DNA of 64,000 nt from Geomonas agri. GTDB lineage: Bacteria > Desulfobacterota > Desulfuromonadia > Geobacterales > Geobacteraceae. Shown one piece after another: positions 27,818 to 37,001 of the stretch. Location of the stretch: assembly GCF_020179605.1 (NCBI RefSeq), contig NZ_JAINZO010000002.1, positions 372,001-436,000 on the forward strand. Reading direction: 5' to 3'. The translations under genes were made by a program, and so were the position numbers. The notes beneath the pieces were generated by a model. The model worked only from the letters and a program-made list of their open reading frames with translations. It did not search any database and had not been told where the DNA came from. Position 1 is the stretch's first letter, and every line of letters begins with the position of its first letter.

Positions 27818-28315
27818 TCACTGCCCGGCGAGGTTCAGCCTGGTCCACTCGAGGACCCTGGGCTGGTTGATGAAAGGGATCAACTTGACGGCGGTCTTCT
27901 GGTCCATCTGGTTCAACATCTGGATCACCATCTTCTCGTCCAGCTTGTTGAGCAGCGTCCCCGCCTCCTCAGGCTTCAGCCCCTTGTAGATCTTGATCAT
28001 CTTCTTGTAGCGGTCGTCGTCCTGCTTCTTCTTGGCGGTGAGAGACTCCTCGATCCCCTTCTTGGCCGCGTTCAGCTCCGCCACCCGGGCGTCCAGCTTG
28101 GCGGAGAGCTGGTTCAGGGCCGCTTCCTTGGCGGCGAGCGCCGCCTCCTTCTGCGCCAACTGCTGCCGCTTGGCCTCGAGGGCCGCGCTTTCGCTGGTGA
28201 GCGAGCGGGGCGGGTTCTTCACCTCGGCCGCCTGGGCCTGGAAGATGTCGCGTTCGTTCCATAACAGCGGCAGGGCAATGAGAATAAGCACCAGCGCGCC
28301 TATCAACTTTTTCAC
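27818..28315 (-). CDS. MotE-like flagellar protein with MgtE-N domain
   Basis: The 165-residue protein has an N-terminal signal or anchor helix (residues 3-20), a long coiled coil (about 40-105) and a C-terminal MgtE intracellular N-like domain with YKGLKPEEAGTLLNKLDE. This layout matches MotE-type chaperones that stabilise the stator protein MotC/MotB in other flagellar systems. It starts with GTG overlapping the fliJ stop and is followed by fliK. The role is inferred from layout and position. Confidence 0.8.
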   Translation of the reverse strand: MKKLIGALVLILIALPLLWNERDIFQAQAAEVKNPPRSLTSESAALEAKRQQLAQKEAALAAKEAALNQLSAKLDARVAELNAAKKGIEESLTAKKKQDDDRYKKMIKIYKGLKPEEAGTLLNKLDEKMVIQMLNQMDQKTAVKLIPFINQPRVLEWTRLNLAGQ

Positions 28316-28752
28316 TTATGCCCCCTCCCCTGGACGGCTATCTCGTCCAGGAAAGCACGTTCCCGGTTCAACTGCTCCATGCGCAGGTCGCGCATCTTCT
28401 TCTCCTTGAAGACCTCCAGGGCCTTCTTCTCCTTGGCGGCTGCCAAAAGCGCCTCGCGCTTTTCCTGTACCGCCTTCTCCAAAAGCACCAGGCTCTCCCG
28501 CAACTGGTGGATTTCCTGGGCCTTGCGGCGCGAGAAGTCTCCGTAGAGCTGCAGGTCCTTGGCTTCGATTCCGCTCATCTGCCGCTGGGCGCATTCCTGC
28601 TCCAACTGCTCCATCATGGCCTTCTCGTTCTTCAGCCGCTCCCTGGCGCTCTCGTGCTGCTGCTTGGCCGCCGCGAGTTCCAGCTGGTGCATCTTCTCCA
28701 CTTCCTTGCGGAACTTGAGCACCTGTTCGAGCCTGAATTCCTGTCCTGCCAT
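28312..28752 (-). CDS. fliJ: Flagellar export chaperone FliJ
   Basis: FliJ is the small coiled-coil stalk of the export ATPase, working with FliI and FliH. The 146-residue protein begins FRLEQVLKFRKEVE, the usual FliJ start, and is almost entirely charged coiled coil. It follows fliI with a 95-base gap that contains a repeat, and overlaps the next gene by 4 bases. Confidence 0.9.
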   Translation of the reverse strand: MAGQEFRLEQVLKFRKEVEKMHQLELAAAKQQHESARERLKNEKAMMEQLEQECAQRQMSGIEAKDLQLYGDFSRRKAQEIHQLRESLVLLEKAVQEKREALLAAAKEKKALEVFKEKKMRDLRMEQLNRERAFLDEIAVQGRGHK

Positions 28753-28764
28753 GGCCTACCCCCT

Positions 28765-28792
28765 GCCCACCTTCGCCAAGGCTACGGTGGGC
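28765..28792. repeat. REP-like palindrome between fliI and fliJ
   Basis: A GCCCACC/GGTGGGC stem encloses TTCGCCAAGGCTAC. This is another well-known dispersed repeat type; it lies in an otherwise tightly packed flagellar operon and is unrelated to the repeats at 4248 and 7717. Confidence 0.75.
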
Positions 28793-28847
28793 AAGCCCCC
28801 GTAACCTCACTGTTATCTTCTTCTGTTCGCCGCTTCGCTGCGGCGCG

Positions 28848-30173
28848 CTAATCGTTCAGGCTGCCTGCTCCGAAGATCCGGGCCAGTGCCTCGATCGACT
28901 CCTCGAAGGTGACCTGGTCGGCCACGTCCTGCTTCAGGTAGGCGATCATCTGGTCCATCCGGGAAATGGCAAGGTCGATCTTCGGGTTGCTGCCCGCCTT
29001 GTAGGCGCCGATGTTGATCATATCCTCGGCCTGCCGGTAGGTGGCCAAGGTCTCCTTGAACTGCCCCGCCAGCGCCCGGTGCTCACGGCTGGTCACATCG
29101 CTCATGACACGGCTCGCGCTGTTCAACAGGTCGATCGGGGGGTAGATGTTCCTGGCCGCCAGCTCGCGGGTCAGGATGATGTGCCCGTCCAGGATGCTGC
29201 GCATCGCGTCGGAGATCGGTTCGTTGAAGTCGTCCCCCTCGACCAGGACCGTGTAGAGGCCGGTGATGCTCCCCCCCTGGAAGTTGCCGGTACGCTCCAA
29301 AAGCCGCGGCAGCGCCGCGAACACGCTCGGGGTGTACCCCTTGGTGGTGGGAGGCTCGCCGATGGCCAGCCCCACCTCGCGCATCGCCATGGCGAAACGG
29401 GTGGCGGAGTCCATCATCAGGAGCACCTTCTTCCCCTGGGCCTGGAAGTATTCCGCTATGGTGGTCGCTATGTAGGCACCACGCATCCGGACCAGCGGGG
29501 GCTGGTCAGAGGTCGCCACCACCACGACCGATTTCCTGAGACCTTCCGCCTGCAGGTCCTTCTCGATGAATTCCCTGAGTTCCCGGCCGCGCTCGCCGAT
29601 CAGGGCGATCACGTTGACGTCGGCCTCGGTGTAGCGGGCGATCATACCCAGGAGGGTCGATTTGCCGACGCCCGAGCCGGCCATGATGCCGACCCGCTGT
29701 CCCTCGCCACAGGTCAACAGACCGTTGATGGGGCGGATGCCCAGGTTCAAGGGCTTCCTGATCGGGCGCCTTTTCATCGGGTTGACCGGGAGGGCGTAGA
29801 TCGGGTACTCGTCAATGGTCTCGATGGGGCCCTTGTCGTCGATGGGTTCCCCGAGGCCGTCGATGACGCGCCCCAACAGCGCCGGGCCCACTCCCATGGC
29901 CGCCTTCTCGCGCCGGACGGAGATCACGCTCCCCAGTCCCACGCCGCGCAACTCACCCAGCGGCATGAGCAGGGTCTTGTTCTCCCGGAAACCGACCACC
30001 TCGGCGGGAATGGAGGGATGCCCCTCGGAGTGCACCTCGCACACGCTCCCTACCGCGGTCTCGGGGCAGTACCCCTCGATGACCAGGCCGACCACCTGGG
30101 TCACCTTGCCGTGGAAGCGCACCGGCTTGGCCGCCTCGACCACCGGCAGGTAGCGTGCCAGATCAATCCCCAC
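28848..30173 (-). CDS. fliI: Flagellum-specific ATPase FliI
   Basis: FliI is the cytoplasmic ATPase of flagellar export. The 441-residue protein has Walker A AGSGVGKS (165-172), the LIGERGRE segment and Walker B KVLLMMDSATR, plus GYTPSVFAALPRLLER, all typical. The GTG at 30173 was chosen: it gives VGIDLARYLP near the usual family start, lies 9 bases after GGAGG and overlaps the end of fliH by 11 bases; the longer upstream frame overlaps fliH in a different phase. Confidence 0.94.
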   Translation of the reverse strand: MGIDLARYLPVVEAAKPVRFHGKVTQVVGLVIEGYCPETAVGSVCEVHSEGHPSIPAEVVGFRENKTLLMPLGELRGVGLGSVISVRREKAAMGVGPALLGRVIDGLGEPIDDKGPIETIDEYPIYALPVNPMKRRPIRKPLNLGIRPINGLLTCGEGQRVGIMAGSGVGKSTLLGMIARYTEADVNVIALIGERGRELREFIEKDLQAEGLRKSVVVVATSDQPPLVRMRGAYIATTIAEYFQAQGKKVLLMMDSATRFAMAMREVGLAIGEPPTTKGYTPSVFAALPRLLERTGNFQGGSITGLYTVLVEGDDFNEPISDAMRSILDGHIILTRELAARNIYPPIDLLNSASRVMSDVTSREHRALAGQFKETLATYRQAEDMINIGAYKAGSNPKIDLAISRMDQMIAYLKQDVADQVTFEESIEALARIFGAGSLND

Positions 30174-30879
30174 TATCTTCTTCCTCCCGGCGCGTGTTCC
30201 TCTCCTCGGAGAGCCGGCGCATGATCTCCTCGAGCTGAGCGTCGAGCCCGGCGTCGATGTTGCCACGCACCGTCTCGACCAGGCAGCTCGCCGGCCCCAG
30301 GGCCGGGTCCTCGCGCAGCGCGATCTTCTTCCTGTCCCGGGTGAGCGCCTGGAACTGCGGAGAGTAGGCCACCACCTGGTACTCCTCGGGGTTCAACCGC
30401 ACCACGATCTCCCCCTCGTCGGCGGCCAGTTCCACCGCCCCGTGCACCAGCCCGGCGACCAGGCCAGGGTCCAGGGAGAGCTCGCGCATCATCACCTTGC
30501 GGGCAATCAGCACCGAGAGCTTGAGCAGGTCCTCCTCCGCGTCGTGCATGAGCTGGGCCCGCAGCGCGCCGGTGGAGAGGAGCGCCTGGGCCAGCGCCTC
30601 GCTCACTTTGGCCAGATCCTCCTCGGCCTGCTGCCGCCCCTTCTTGATCCCCTCGACGTGCGCCTGCTGGATCCTTCTCAGGGCCTCGTCCTCGGCGATC
30701 ACGGCCGGTGGGATCTCGGGTTCCTCTTCTTCCTCGGCCTGAGCGGCTTGTTCTTCCCCGCCGAGCTGGATGGGACGGAAGACTTCCTGCCCGGCCGGCG
30801 GGACCAGCACGCCCCCCAGCGGCTCCAGGGTGTAAGCCGCCGACTCGAACCCCTTCCTGATGATCTTAGACGAGGACAT
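30163..30879 (-). CDS. fliH: Flagellar assembly protein FliH
   Basis: FliH regulates FliI and tethers it to the C ring. The 238-residue protein has a variable N-terminus, an acidic stretch (about 45-60), a coiled region with GIKKGRQQAEEDLAK, and the FliH/YscL C-terminal domain with VVRLNPEEYQVV and ETVRGNIDAGLDAQL. It overlaps fliG by 14 bases and fliI by 11. Confidence 0.9.
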   Translation of the reverse strand: MSSSKIIRKGFESAAYTLEPLGGVLVPPAGQEVFRPIQLGGEEQAAQAEEEEEPEIPPAVIAEDEALRRIQQAHVEGIKKGRQQAEEDLAKVSEALAQALLSTGALRAQLMHDAEEDLLKLSVLIARKVMMRELSLDPGLVAGLVHGAVELAADEGEIVVRLNPEEYQVVAYSPQFQALTRDRKKIALREDPALGPASCLVETVRGNIDAGLDAQLEEIMRRLSEERNTRREEEDSGD

Positions 30880-31858
30880 CTTCCGCCCCGCGTCCCGCGA
30901 TGACCACCTTGCCTTCCTCCTCCATCTTGCGGACGATCTTGATGATCTCGCTCTGAGCCTTCTCCACGTCGGAGAGGCGCACCGGCCCCATGACCTCCAG
31001 GTCCTCCTTGATCATCTCGGCGGCACGGCTGGAGATGTTCCGGAAGATCTTGTCCTTGACCTCGTCCACCGAGGTCTTCATGGCCAGGGTCAGGGTGTCG
31101 TTGGAGACCTCGCGCATGATGGACTGGATGGCGCGGTCGTCCAGCTTGAAGATGTCCTCGAAGGTGAACAGGTGCTTCCTGATGACCTCGGCCAGCGGCG
31201 GGTTCATGGTGTCGAGCTTGTCCAGGATCTTCTTTTCGCGGCTTCTGTCCAGGTGCGCGAACATGTCCACCACCTTTTCCACGCCGCCCACCTTGAAGCG
31301 CTGTACCCCGCCCAGGGCGGTCAGCTCGACCCGGATCACCTCGTCGATCTCGGCGAGGATCTCTGGCGAGACCTGGTCCACCTCGGCGATCCTGATCACC
31401 ACCTCGGCCTGCAGCTCCTGGGGCAAAAGTGCAATGATCTCGCTGGTCTGCTTGGGTTTGAGTTTCGCCAGCACCACGGCGATGGTCTGGGGGTGCTCCT
31501 GGGAGAAAAAGTTGGCGATGGTGCGCGGGTCCATGGTGGAGAGGATGTCGGCCATGTCGCCGATGCCGGAGGTGCGGATCTCCTGCAACAGGGTCTCCGC
31601 CCGCAGCGGCCCCAGGGCCTTCTCCAGGATCTTCTTGACGAACTCCTCCCCCTGGGAGAAGAAACCGGTTTCCGGGTTGGTGATATCGGTGAACTCCTCC
31701 ACTACGGAAGCGATCTCCTCGCGCGGGACGTGGCCGAGCTTGGACATGCTCTGGCTGATCCGCTTGATATCGCCGTCATCCATGTGCCCGAAGACCTTGG
31801 CGGTCGCCTCGGGGCCCAAGTATAAAAGGAGTATGGCGGCCTTTTCGGCTCCGGTCAT
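30866..31858 (-). CDS. fliG: Flagellar motor switch protein FliG
   Basis: FliG joins the MS ring to the C ring and meets the stator to create torque. The 330-residue protein has the N-terminal AAILLLYLGPEATAKVF, the middle-domain EHPQTIAVVLA signature near residues 119-129 and a C-terminal domain with the charged helix around DDRAIQSIMREV. Length and order are standard. Confidence 0.95.
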   Translation of the reverse strand: MTGAEKAAILLLYLGPEATAKVFGHMDDGDIKRISQSMSKLGHVPREEIASVVEEFTDITNPETGFFSQGEEFVKKILEKALGPLRAETLLQEIRTSGIGDMADILSTMDPRTIANFFSQEHPQTIAVVLAKLKPKQTSEIIALLPQELQAEVVIRIAEVDQVSPEILAEIDEVIRVELTALGGVQRFKVGGVEKVVDMFAHLDRSREKKILDKLDTMNPPLAEVIRKHLFTFEDIFKLDDRAIQSIMREVSNDTLTLAMKTSVDEVKDKIFRNISSRAAEMIKEDLEVMGPVRLSDVEKAQSEIIKIVRKMEEEGKVVIAGRGAEDVLV

Positions 31859-31887
31859 GCTGCACCTCTAAAGGTCATGATTCTCAT

Positions 31888-33459
31888 CTAGTCCTTGCGC
31901 GAAAGCCAGTTCTGCAGGATCTGGGCGGCCTGGTAGGGGTCCTGCTTCACCTTCTCCACCAGCTCGATCTGGGTCACCCGCATTTTCTCCTGGGCCATCC
32001 TCTGCATCTCGAGCATGTGGGCGTTCTCGACCTCGTCCTGCACCGGCATGAACGAGGTGGCCGGCCTCTCGCTCTTCAGCATCTTCAACAGCGGCCGGAT
32101 CACGAACAGGATCAGGGCCAGGAAGCCCAGGCCGATCAGGCCGTTCTTGATCAGGGTCTGCACGATAGGCGCGTCGTACCACTTGGGTGCCTCGCTGCCG
32201 CCTTCGCCGGTCTCCTGGAACGGGATGTTGGCCACGGTGACCTGGTCGCCGCGCTCTGCGTTGAAGCCGACGGCGCTCTTCACCAGCGCTTCGATCTTCT
32301 GCATCTCGTCCGGGGTGCGGGGCTGGTACTTGGGCGTGGCACCCGGCTTCGCCCCCACCGGGAGGTCATACTTGCCGTCCACGAGGACCGCCACCGATAC
32401 CTTGGAGAGCGCCCCCACCGGCTCAATGATGCGTGCGGTGGAACGGCTCACCTCGTAATTCAGGGTTTCGTCGGTCTTGGAGCCGCCGCCGCTCTGTCCG
32501 GGGGCTGCCCCGGGGGCGCGGCCGAGGTTGGTCTGCGCACCGGGAACACCGGAGGCGGTGGTCGTGGTGCCACCTTTCTCCTCGCTTCTCTGCTCGCTTC
32601 TCACCGCGGCGGACTCGGGGTCGTAGCGCTCCTCGTACTTCTCCACCTGCTTGAAGTCGAAGTTCGCGGTAACCCTGGCCACGCACTTGCCGGAGCCGAC
32701 CACGCGGTCCAGGAGCGTCTGCAGCTTGTCCTCCTGGGTCTTCTCAAAGTTGCGCTGGGTCTCCTGGCGCGATCCGGTCAGCTTGCTGGCCGGGTCGGAG
32801 GCGGTGTTGCCGGAGAGCATCTTGCCCCGGCTGTCCAGCACGGTAATCTGCTCCGGGTCCATCCCCTCGATGGACGAGGCCACCAGGTGCACGATTCCCT
32901 GCACCTCGGCCTCCCGCAGCATCCGGTTCGATTTCATCTTGAGCACGACCGAGGCGGTCGCCGGTTTCTCGGACTCCTTGAACAGGGTCTTCTCGGGGAT
33001 GGCCAGGTGCACCCGGGCCGACTCGACCCCGGCGATCTGGGAGATGGTGCGCGACAGCTCGCCCTGCAGGGCGCGCTGGTAGTTCAGCTTCTGCACGAAC
33101 TCGGTCATGCCGAAGTTCTTGCGGTCAAAGATCTCGTAACCGACGCCGCCCCCCTGGGGGAGACCGTCGCTGGCCATGGAGAGCCTCAGGTCGTACACCT
33201 TGTCCGAAGGAACCAGGATCGCCTTGCCGTCGGCCGCGATCTGGTAGGGGACCTTCTGCTCTTTCAATTTTTTGACAATCTCGCCGGCGTCGTCGCTGTT
33301 CAGGTTGGCGAACAGGGGACGGTAGTCGGTCTTGTTCGCCACGGTGATCAGCGCGGCGAAGGCGAGCAGCGACGCGAGCGCGACCCCCGCGACGATCATC
33401 CGCTTCCCGGTCGACATGGCGAGAAAAGGTTCCAGCAGTTTTTTAAGCCCTTCCGGCAT
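31888..33459 (-). CDS. fliF: Flagellar MS-ring protein FliF
   Basis: FliF forms the MS ring, base of the motor and housing of the export gate. The 523-residue protein has membrane helices near residues 20-40 and 440-458, the YscJ-like ring-building domain between them (with KLNYQRALQGELSRTI and ARVHLAIPE), a variable Gly/Ser/Thr-rich loop near 300-330, and a cytoplasmic tail that binds FliG. Standard size. Confidence 0.95.
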   Translation of the reverse strand: MPEGLKKLLEPFLAMSTGKRMIVAGVALASLLAFAALITVANKTDYRPLFANLNSDDAGEIVKKLKEQKVPYQIAADGKAILVPSDKVYDLRLSMASDGLPQGGGVGYEIFDRKNFGMTEFVQKLNYQRALQGELSRTISQIAGVESARVHLAIPEKTLFKESEKPATASVVLKMKSNRMLREAEVQGIVHLVASSIEGMDPEQITVLDSRGKMLSGNTASDPASKLTGSRQETQRNFEKTQEDKLQTLLDRVVGSGKCVARVTANFDFKQVEKYEERYDPESAAVRSEQRSEEKGGTTTTASGVPGAQTNLGRAPGAAPGQSGGGSKTDETLNYEVSRSTARIIEPVGALSKVSVAVLVDGKYDLPVGAKPGATPKYQPRTPDEMQKIEALVKSAVGFNAERGDQVTVANIPFQETGEGGSEAPKWYDAPIVQTLIKNGLIGLGFLALILFVIRPLLKMLKSERPATSFMPVQDEVENAHMLEMQRMAQEKMRVTQIELVEKVKQDPYQAAQILQNWLSRKD

Positions 33460-33476
33460 GGTATCCCCTTACCCTC

Positions 33477-33791
33477 TTAAACCGGCATCCTCATGATCTC
33501 CTGGTACGCCTCGACCGCCTTGTTGCGCACCTGGGTCAGCATCTGGAAGGAAATGCTCGCCTTTTCCACCGCCAGCATCACCTCGTGCAGCCCCTTGGTC
33601 TCGCCGGTGGCGAGCCCCTGGATGGAGCGGTCCGCGGCGCCCTGCTGCTCGTTCACCTTGGAGACCATTTCCTCCAGAAACTTGCCGAAGCCGACGGTGG
33701 GGTTGCCCTGCGCCCCCTGGACGCCCTGCGTCTCCTGCGTTGGGAAAGCCTGGGAGAGTCCGCCTACCTTGGTAAGTGCCGATATTTCCAT
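33477..33791 (-). CDS. fliE: Flagellar hook-basal body complex protein FliE
   Basis: FliE connects the MS ring to the rod. The 104-residue protein has the conserved C-terminal half VMLAVEKASISFQMLTQVRN and ends EAYQEIMRMPV as expected. It lies between flgC and fliF. Confidence 0.93.
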   Translation of the reverse strand: MEISALTKVGGLSQAFPTQETQGVQGAQGNPTVGFGKFLEEMVSKVNEQQGAADRSIQGLATGETKGLHEVMLAVEKASISFQMLTQVRNKAVEAYQEIMRMPV

Positions 33792-33807
33792 GTATAACCT
33801 CCGTTAC

Positions 33808-34245
33808 CTAGCGCAGCAGGTCGAGCGTCTTCAAAGCCATGCTCTTGGCTGCATTGGTCGCCGTAATGTTCGCTTCATAGCTGCGGCTGGCCGTGATCAT
33901 GTCGGCCATCTCCTCGACCACGTTGACGTTGGGATAGGCCACGTAGCCGTTGGCATCCGCGTCCGGGTGCCCCGGCTCGTACTGGAGCCTCGGAGGCCTC
34001 TGGTCCTCGTTGATCTGGGTCACCTGGACGCTCCTGGCCTCGTTGGCGCGGGAGAGCGCGGCGCCGAAGGAGTTCCCTTCCTTGACCGGGGTAGCGGTGA
34101 AGACCGCGTCCTTGCGCCGGTACGGTCCCCCCTCCGCGGTCCTGGTGGAGTTGACGTTGGCCAGGTTAGAGGAGATCAGGTTCATTCGGGTGCGCTCGGC
34201 GGCGAGGGCCGAGGCGCTGATGTCCATGGAAGTGAAAAAGTCCAT
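33808..34245 (-). CDS. flgC: Flagellar proximal rod protein FlgC
   Basis: FlgC is a rod subunit. The 145-residue protein has the axial N-terminal part MDISASALAAERTRMNLIS with ANVNSTRT, the FlgC segment GYVAYPNVNVVEEMADM near residues 105-121, and the C-terminal helix ending MALKTLDLLR. The ATG overlaps the flgB stop as TAATG. Confidence 0.94.
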   Translation of the reverse strand: MDFFTSMDISASALAAERTRMNLISSNLANVNSTRTAEGGPYRRKDAVFTATPVKEGNSFGAALSRANEARSVQVTQINEDQRPPRLQYEPGHPDADANGYVAYPNVNVVEEMADMITASRSYEANITATNAAKSMALKTLDLLR

Positions 34246-34667
34246 TATAAGGTACCCCTTATGGCCTGCTTCAGTTCCTCGAACTTCTTGGTGAGGATCT
34301 GCACGCTGGCGTTGTACATGATCTGGTTCTCGGCCAGACGCCCCATCTCGGTCTCCATCTCCACGCCGTTGCCGTCGGGCGCCATGTTGCGCGAGCTCAC
34401 CTCGACCACGTCACCCTGCACCTTCTCCAGCGAGGCGACGGAGGCCCCCTTGAGCGGGATGTGGCGCGGGTTGGTCAGCGAGCCAGCGTTAGGCCCCTGC
34501 TTCAAGGCGCTCTTTAACTGCCCTTCGAAGGAGAGGTCGGTGCTGGTATAGCCCGGCGTCTCCACGTTGGCGAGGTTAGCCGAGATCATGGTCTGGCGCT
34601 TCGCCCTCAGGTCCAGGGTCTTGCCCAGAAGTTCCACGGTCGTCCCGAATAATCCTTGTACTGGCAT
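34245..34667 (-). CDS. flgB: Flagellar proximal rod protein FlgB
   Basis: FlgB is the rod subunit nearest the MS ring. The 140-residue protein has the axial motif RQTMISANLANVETPGY near residues 24-40 and the C-terminal ENQIMYNASVQIL. ATG at 34667 is preceded by AAGGAGG at good spacing, favouring it over an in-frame start seven codons upstream. It is the first gene of the long flagellar unit, behind a sigma-54 promoter. Confidence 0.94.
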   Translation of the reverse strand: MPVQGLFGTTVELLGKTLDLRAKRQTMISANLANVETPGYTSTDLSFEGQLKSALKQGPNAGSLTNPRHIPLKGASVASLEKVQGDVVEVSSRNMAPDGNGVEMETEMGRLAENQIMYNASVQILTKKFEELKQAIRGTL

Positions 34668-34695
34668 CTCTTCCTCCTTGGTCGCCAAGCTGCAA

Positions 34696-34712
34696 CAGCA
34701 AAAGGCGTACCA
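34696..34712 (-). promoter_or_regulatory. Sigma-54 promoter of flgB operon
   Basis: The minus strand reads TGGTACGCCTTTTGCTG, matching TGGYACG-N4-TTGCW with exact spacing, about 29 bases before the flgB ATG. Transcription should start near 34685. Confidence 0.82.
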
Positions 34713-34781
34713 CCCACATCTGGCCCGTGTTATCGGTAGGTTACGCCGACGGGCAACAGCCGGGTCATCTTTTTGACAGTG

Positions 34782-36869
34782 TCAGGGGAGCTGACCGGCG
34801 ATCTTCATACGCCAGTTCAGGTCGTTGAGCGCGTCGGAGGCGAGCTTGCCCCAGGTCCCCCCCAGCGCGGCCGCCTTGTCCCAGCTCGCCCTGGCCTCGC
34901 GCACCTCGCCCAGCTGCAGTTGCAGCTCTCCGCTCTTGTAGAGGAACTGGCCACCCATCTCGCTGGAGGCGATGCTCCCCCCCACCTGGCAGGCCGCCAG
35001 GGCCATCTGGTAATTCTTGCCGGCGGCAAGCGCCGTGGCCAGGGTGAAGTAGCCGTCGGGGAGGAGCGGGTCGTCGCGCTTGGCAGCCGCGGTGAACCGG
35101 GACAGACTGCGCACCGCGCCGCCGTGGTCCTTGGCCGCTTCGAGCGCCTTGCCCAGGTAGTATTCGCTCTCCGGGAGCTGCGCCCGGGCCCCCTTGGCGC
35201 CCAAAAACGCAAGCTGCGCCGCCGTACCGGGGAGGTCGCCCCGCTCGAAGGCCAGGCGCCCCAACTGCTCGCGCACCCGCCCCAAGTGCGGATCGCGGGG
35301 GAAGCGGGCCAGGAAGTCGCGCGCGGTGGCCTCGGCCAACGGCACGTTGCCGAAGGCGACGGCGTCGTCCACCATGCGGGCTACCAGGAAGGGGGCGCTG
35401 CCGGCGGCCCAGTTCTTCTGCTGCAGGTAGCCGAACAGTTCCAGTTCCTTGGCGGTCGCGCCGGTCTTTTCGAAGGCCTGCGCGATCCTCTCGGCGAAGC
35501 CGGGATCGCCGAAGCAGCGGGCCAGGTACTCGCGGTTGTCGAGAGCGAGCTGGACCAGCCCCTGCTCGTTGCCGGCGGCAGCGGTCTCCTGGTACACGGG
35601 GAACAGGATCTCCTCGCGCATCTTCTTGATGATGGTGCTGAAGATGCCGCGCGGGTAGCGCCGGTCATAGGTGACCACGGTCTCCAGCGCCTCCTTGGGC
35701 GGCGCGTAGAGCGAGAGGAGCAGCGTCATCTTGAAGAGCGCCTCGTCGCGCGAGGCGGGGTCGCCGGGCTCCTGGTAGACCGCCTGGTACTTGGCCAGCA
35801 GCTCCCGGTAGCGGTCGCGGGAGATGGTAAAGAGCTCGCGGTCGGCGAGCTTCAGGCGCGCCCTGCCGGCGGCCGGGCTGCCGGCGGAGTAGACCGCCAC
35901 GCTTCGGTACATGGCCAGGGCCGCCTCTTTCTGCCCGTTCCGCTCGATGAGGTCGGCCAGGCGGTTCAAAAGCTCCGCCTGGTACGGGGTCCCCACGTAG
36001 CGGTCCATGAGGCGCAGCAGCATGGCGCGGGCGGCAGCGAAGTTGCCGGTGCGGGCCAGCGCGTCTGAGTAAGGCTGCATCACTTCCGGGGACTGCTCCA
36101 GGTACTGGGGCCACAGCCCTTCCCCCTGCCGGAAATAGGACAGGGCTTCCTGGTGCCGCCCCAGCCGCTCCAGCGCCTCGCCGAGCCGGAAGCAGGCCAG
36201 CGCTTTCGGGGCGGTGGCCTTGTTGGTGAACAGGGAAAATACGTTGATGGCCTCTTCCGCCTGGTCCCGGTACAGCAGGCTTTCCCCCTGCTGGAACAGG
36301 AGCGCTTCCCCCTCGGGGAGGAGCCCCTTGAGGACCTTGCCGTCGGTGGGGGCGAAGGGAACCCCGCCGGGATCGGCGTCGAAGTCGCGCACGAAGCGCT
36401 CGGTGCCGGAGAGGATCGGCTCGCGGCCGGGGGCGATGTCCACCCGCGTCACCCGTTTCACCCCGGGACCTATGTCCAACGACAAGACGCTGGGGTTGGC
36501 GCAGTCGACCACCTGGACCCCGGGGTCCGCCACGCGCAGCGGGATGGAGATGCTGAGCACGCCGCGCAGTTCGGACGTGGTGACACCGGCGAGATGCTTG
36601 TCGTTCAGGGCGCGCAGTTTCTTGAAACTCGGGGAGTCCGACCCGCGCACTTCGAGCCGGACCCGCCCGGGGAGAACCCGGAGGGTGTAGTCGGGAGGCG
36701 ACTGGAAGGAGAGGTTGACCCTGGTGAAGCCCTGGTGGGGGTGCACCGCGATGCGCAACAGGCGGTTTTCCTGCTGCGCCAGGGCGCTGTGCGGCAGGGC
36801 GCAGGCGAGCAGTATCGTAACGAGCCCCAGGAAAAGCCCCGGGCCGGGTATGCGCAGCGTAAAGGTCAT
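34782..36869 (-). CDS. Exported TPR-repeat protein with AMIN-like N-terminal domain
   Basis: The 695-residue protein has a signal peptide (about residues 10-32, ending ALPHSALA), a beta-rich N-terminal domain of about 110 residues with VRLEVRG and SISIPLRVADPGVQVV that resembles an AMIN domain, and then many degenerate tetratricopeptide repeats, such as ALACFRLGEALERLGRHQEA. It should act in the periplasm as a binding scaffold, possibly at peptidoglycan. It lies just upstream of flgB on the same strand and separated by its promoter, so a motility role is possible but only by position. The start codon has no clear ribosome binding site. Confidence 0.72.
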   Translation of the reverse strand: MTFTLRIPGPGLFLGLVTILLACALPHSALAQQENRLLRIAVHPHQGFTRVNLSFQSPPDYTLRVLPGRVRLEVRGSDSPSFKKLRALNDKHLAGVTTSELRGVLSISIPLRVADPGVQVVDCANPSVLSLDIGPGVKRVTRVDIAPGREPILSGTERFVRDFDADPGGVPFAPTDGKVLKGLLPEGEALLFQQGESLLYRDQAEEAINVFSLFTNKATAPKALACFRLGEALERLGRHQEALSYFRQGEGLWPQYLEQSPEVMQPYSDALARTGNFAAARAMLLRLMDRYVGTPYQAELLNRLADLIERNGQKEAALAMYRSVAVYSAGSPAAGRARLKLADRELFTISRDRYRELLAKYQAVYQEPGDPASRDEALFKMTLLLSLYAPPKEALETVVTYDRRYPRGIFSTIIKKMREEILFPVYQETAAAGNEQGLVQLALDNREYLARCFGDPGFAERIAQAFEKTGATAKELELFGYLQQKNWAAGSAPFLVARMVDDAVAFGNVPLAEATARDFLARFPRDPHLGRVREQLGRLAFERGDLPGTAAQLAFLGAKGARAQLPESEYYLGKALEAAKDHGGAVRSLSRFTAAAKRDDPLLPDGYFTLATALAAGKNYQMALAACQVGGSIASSEMGGQFLYKSGELQLQLGEVREARASWDKAAALGGTWGKLASDALNDLNWRMKIAGQLP

Positions 36870-37001
36870 GGGGGAGTACAAGGCAAAAGGTATGCCGTAG
36901 GGGCGCGAATCAGCAACAACACGCTAACCTCTCGGGAGTACAGCATTTTATGGAGGAGGGAATTTTCCGTGGCGCCGGTTGCACGCCTAAGGAGACCGGC
37001 C

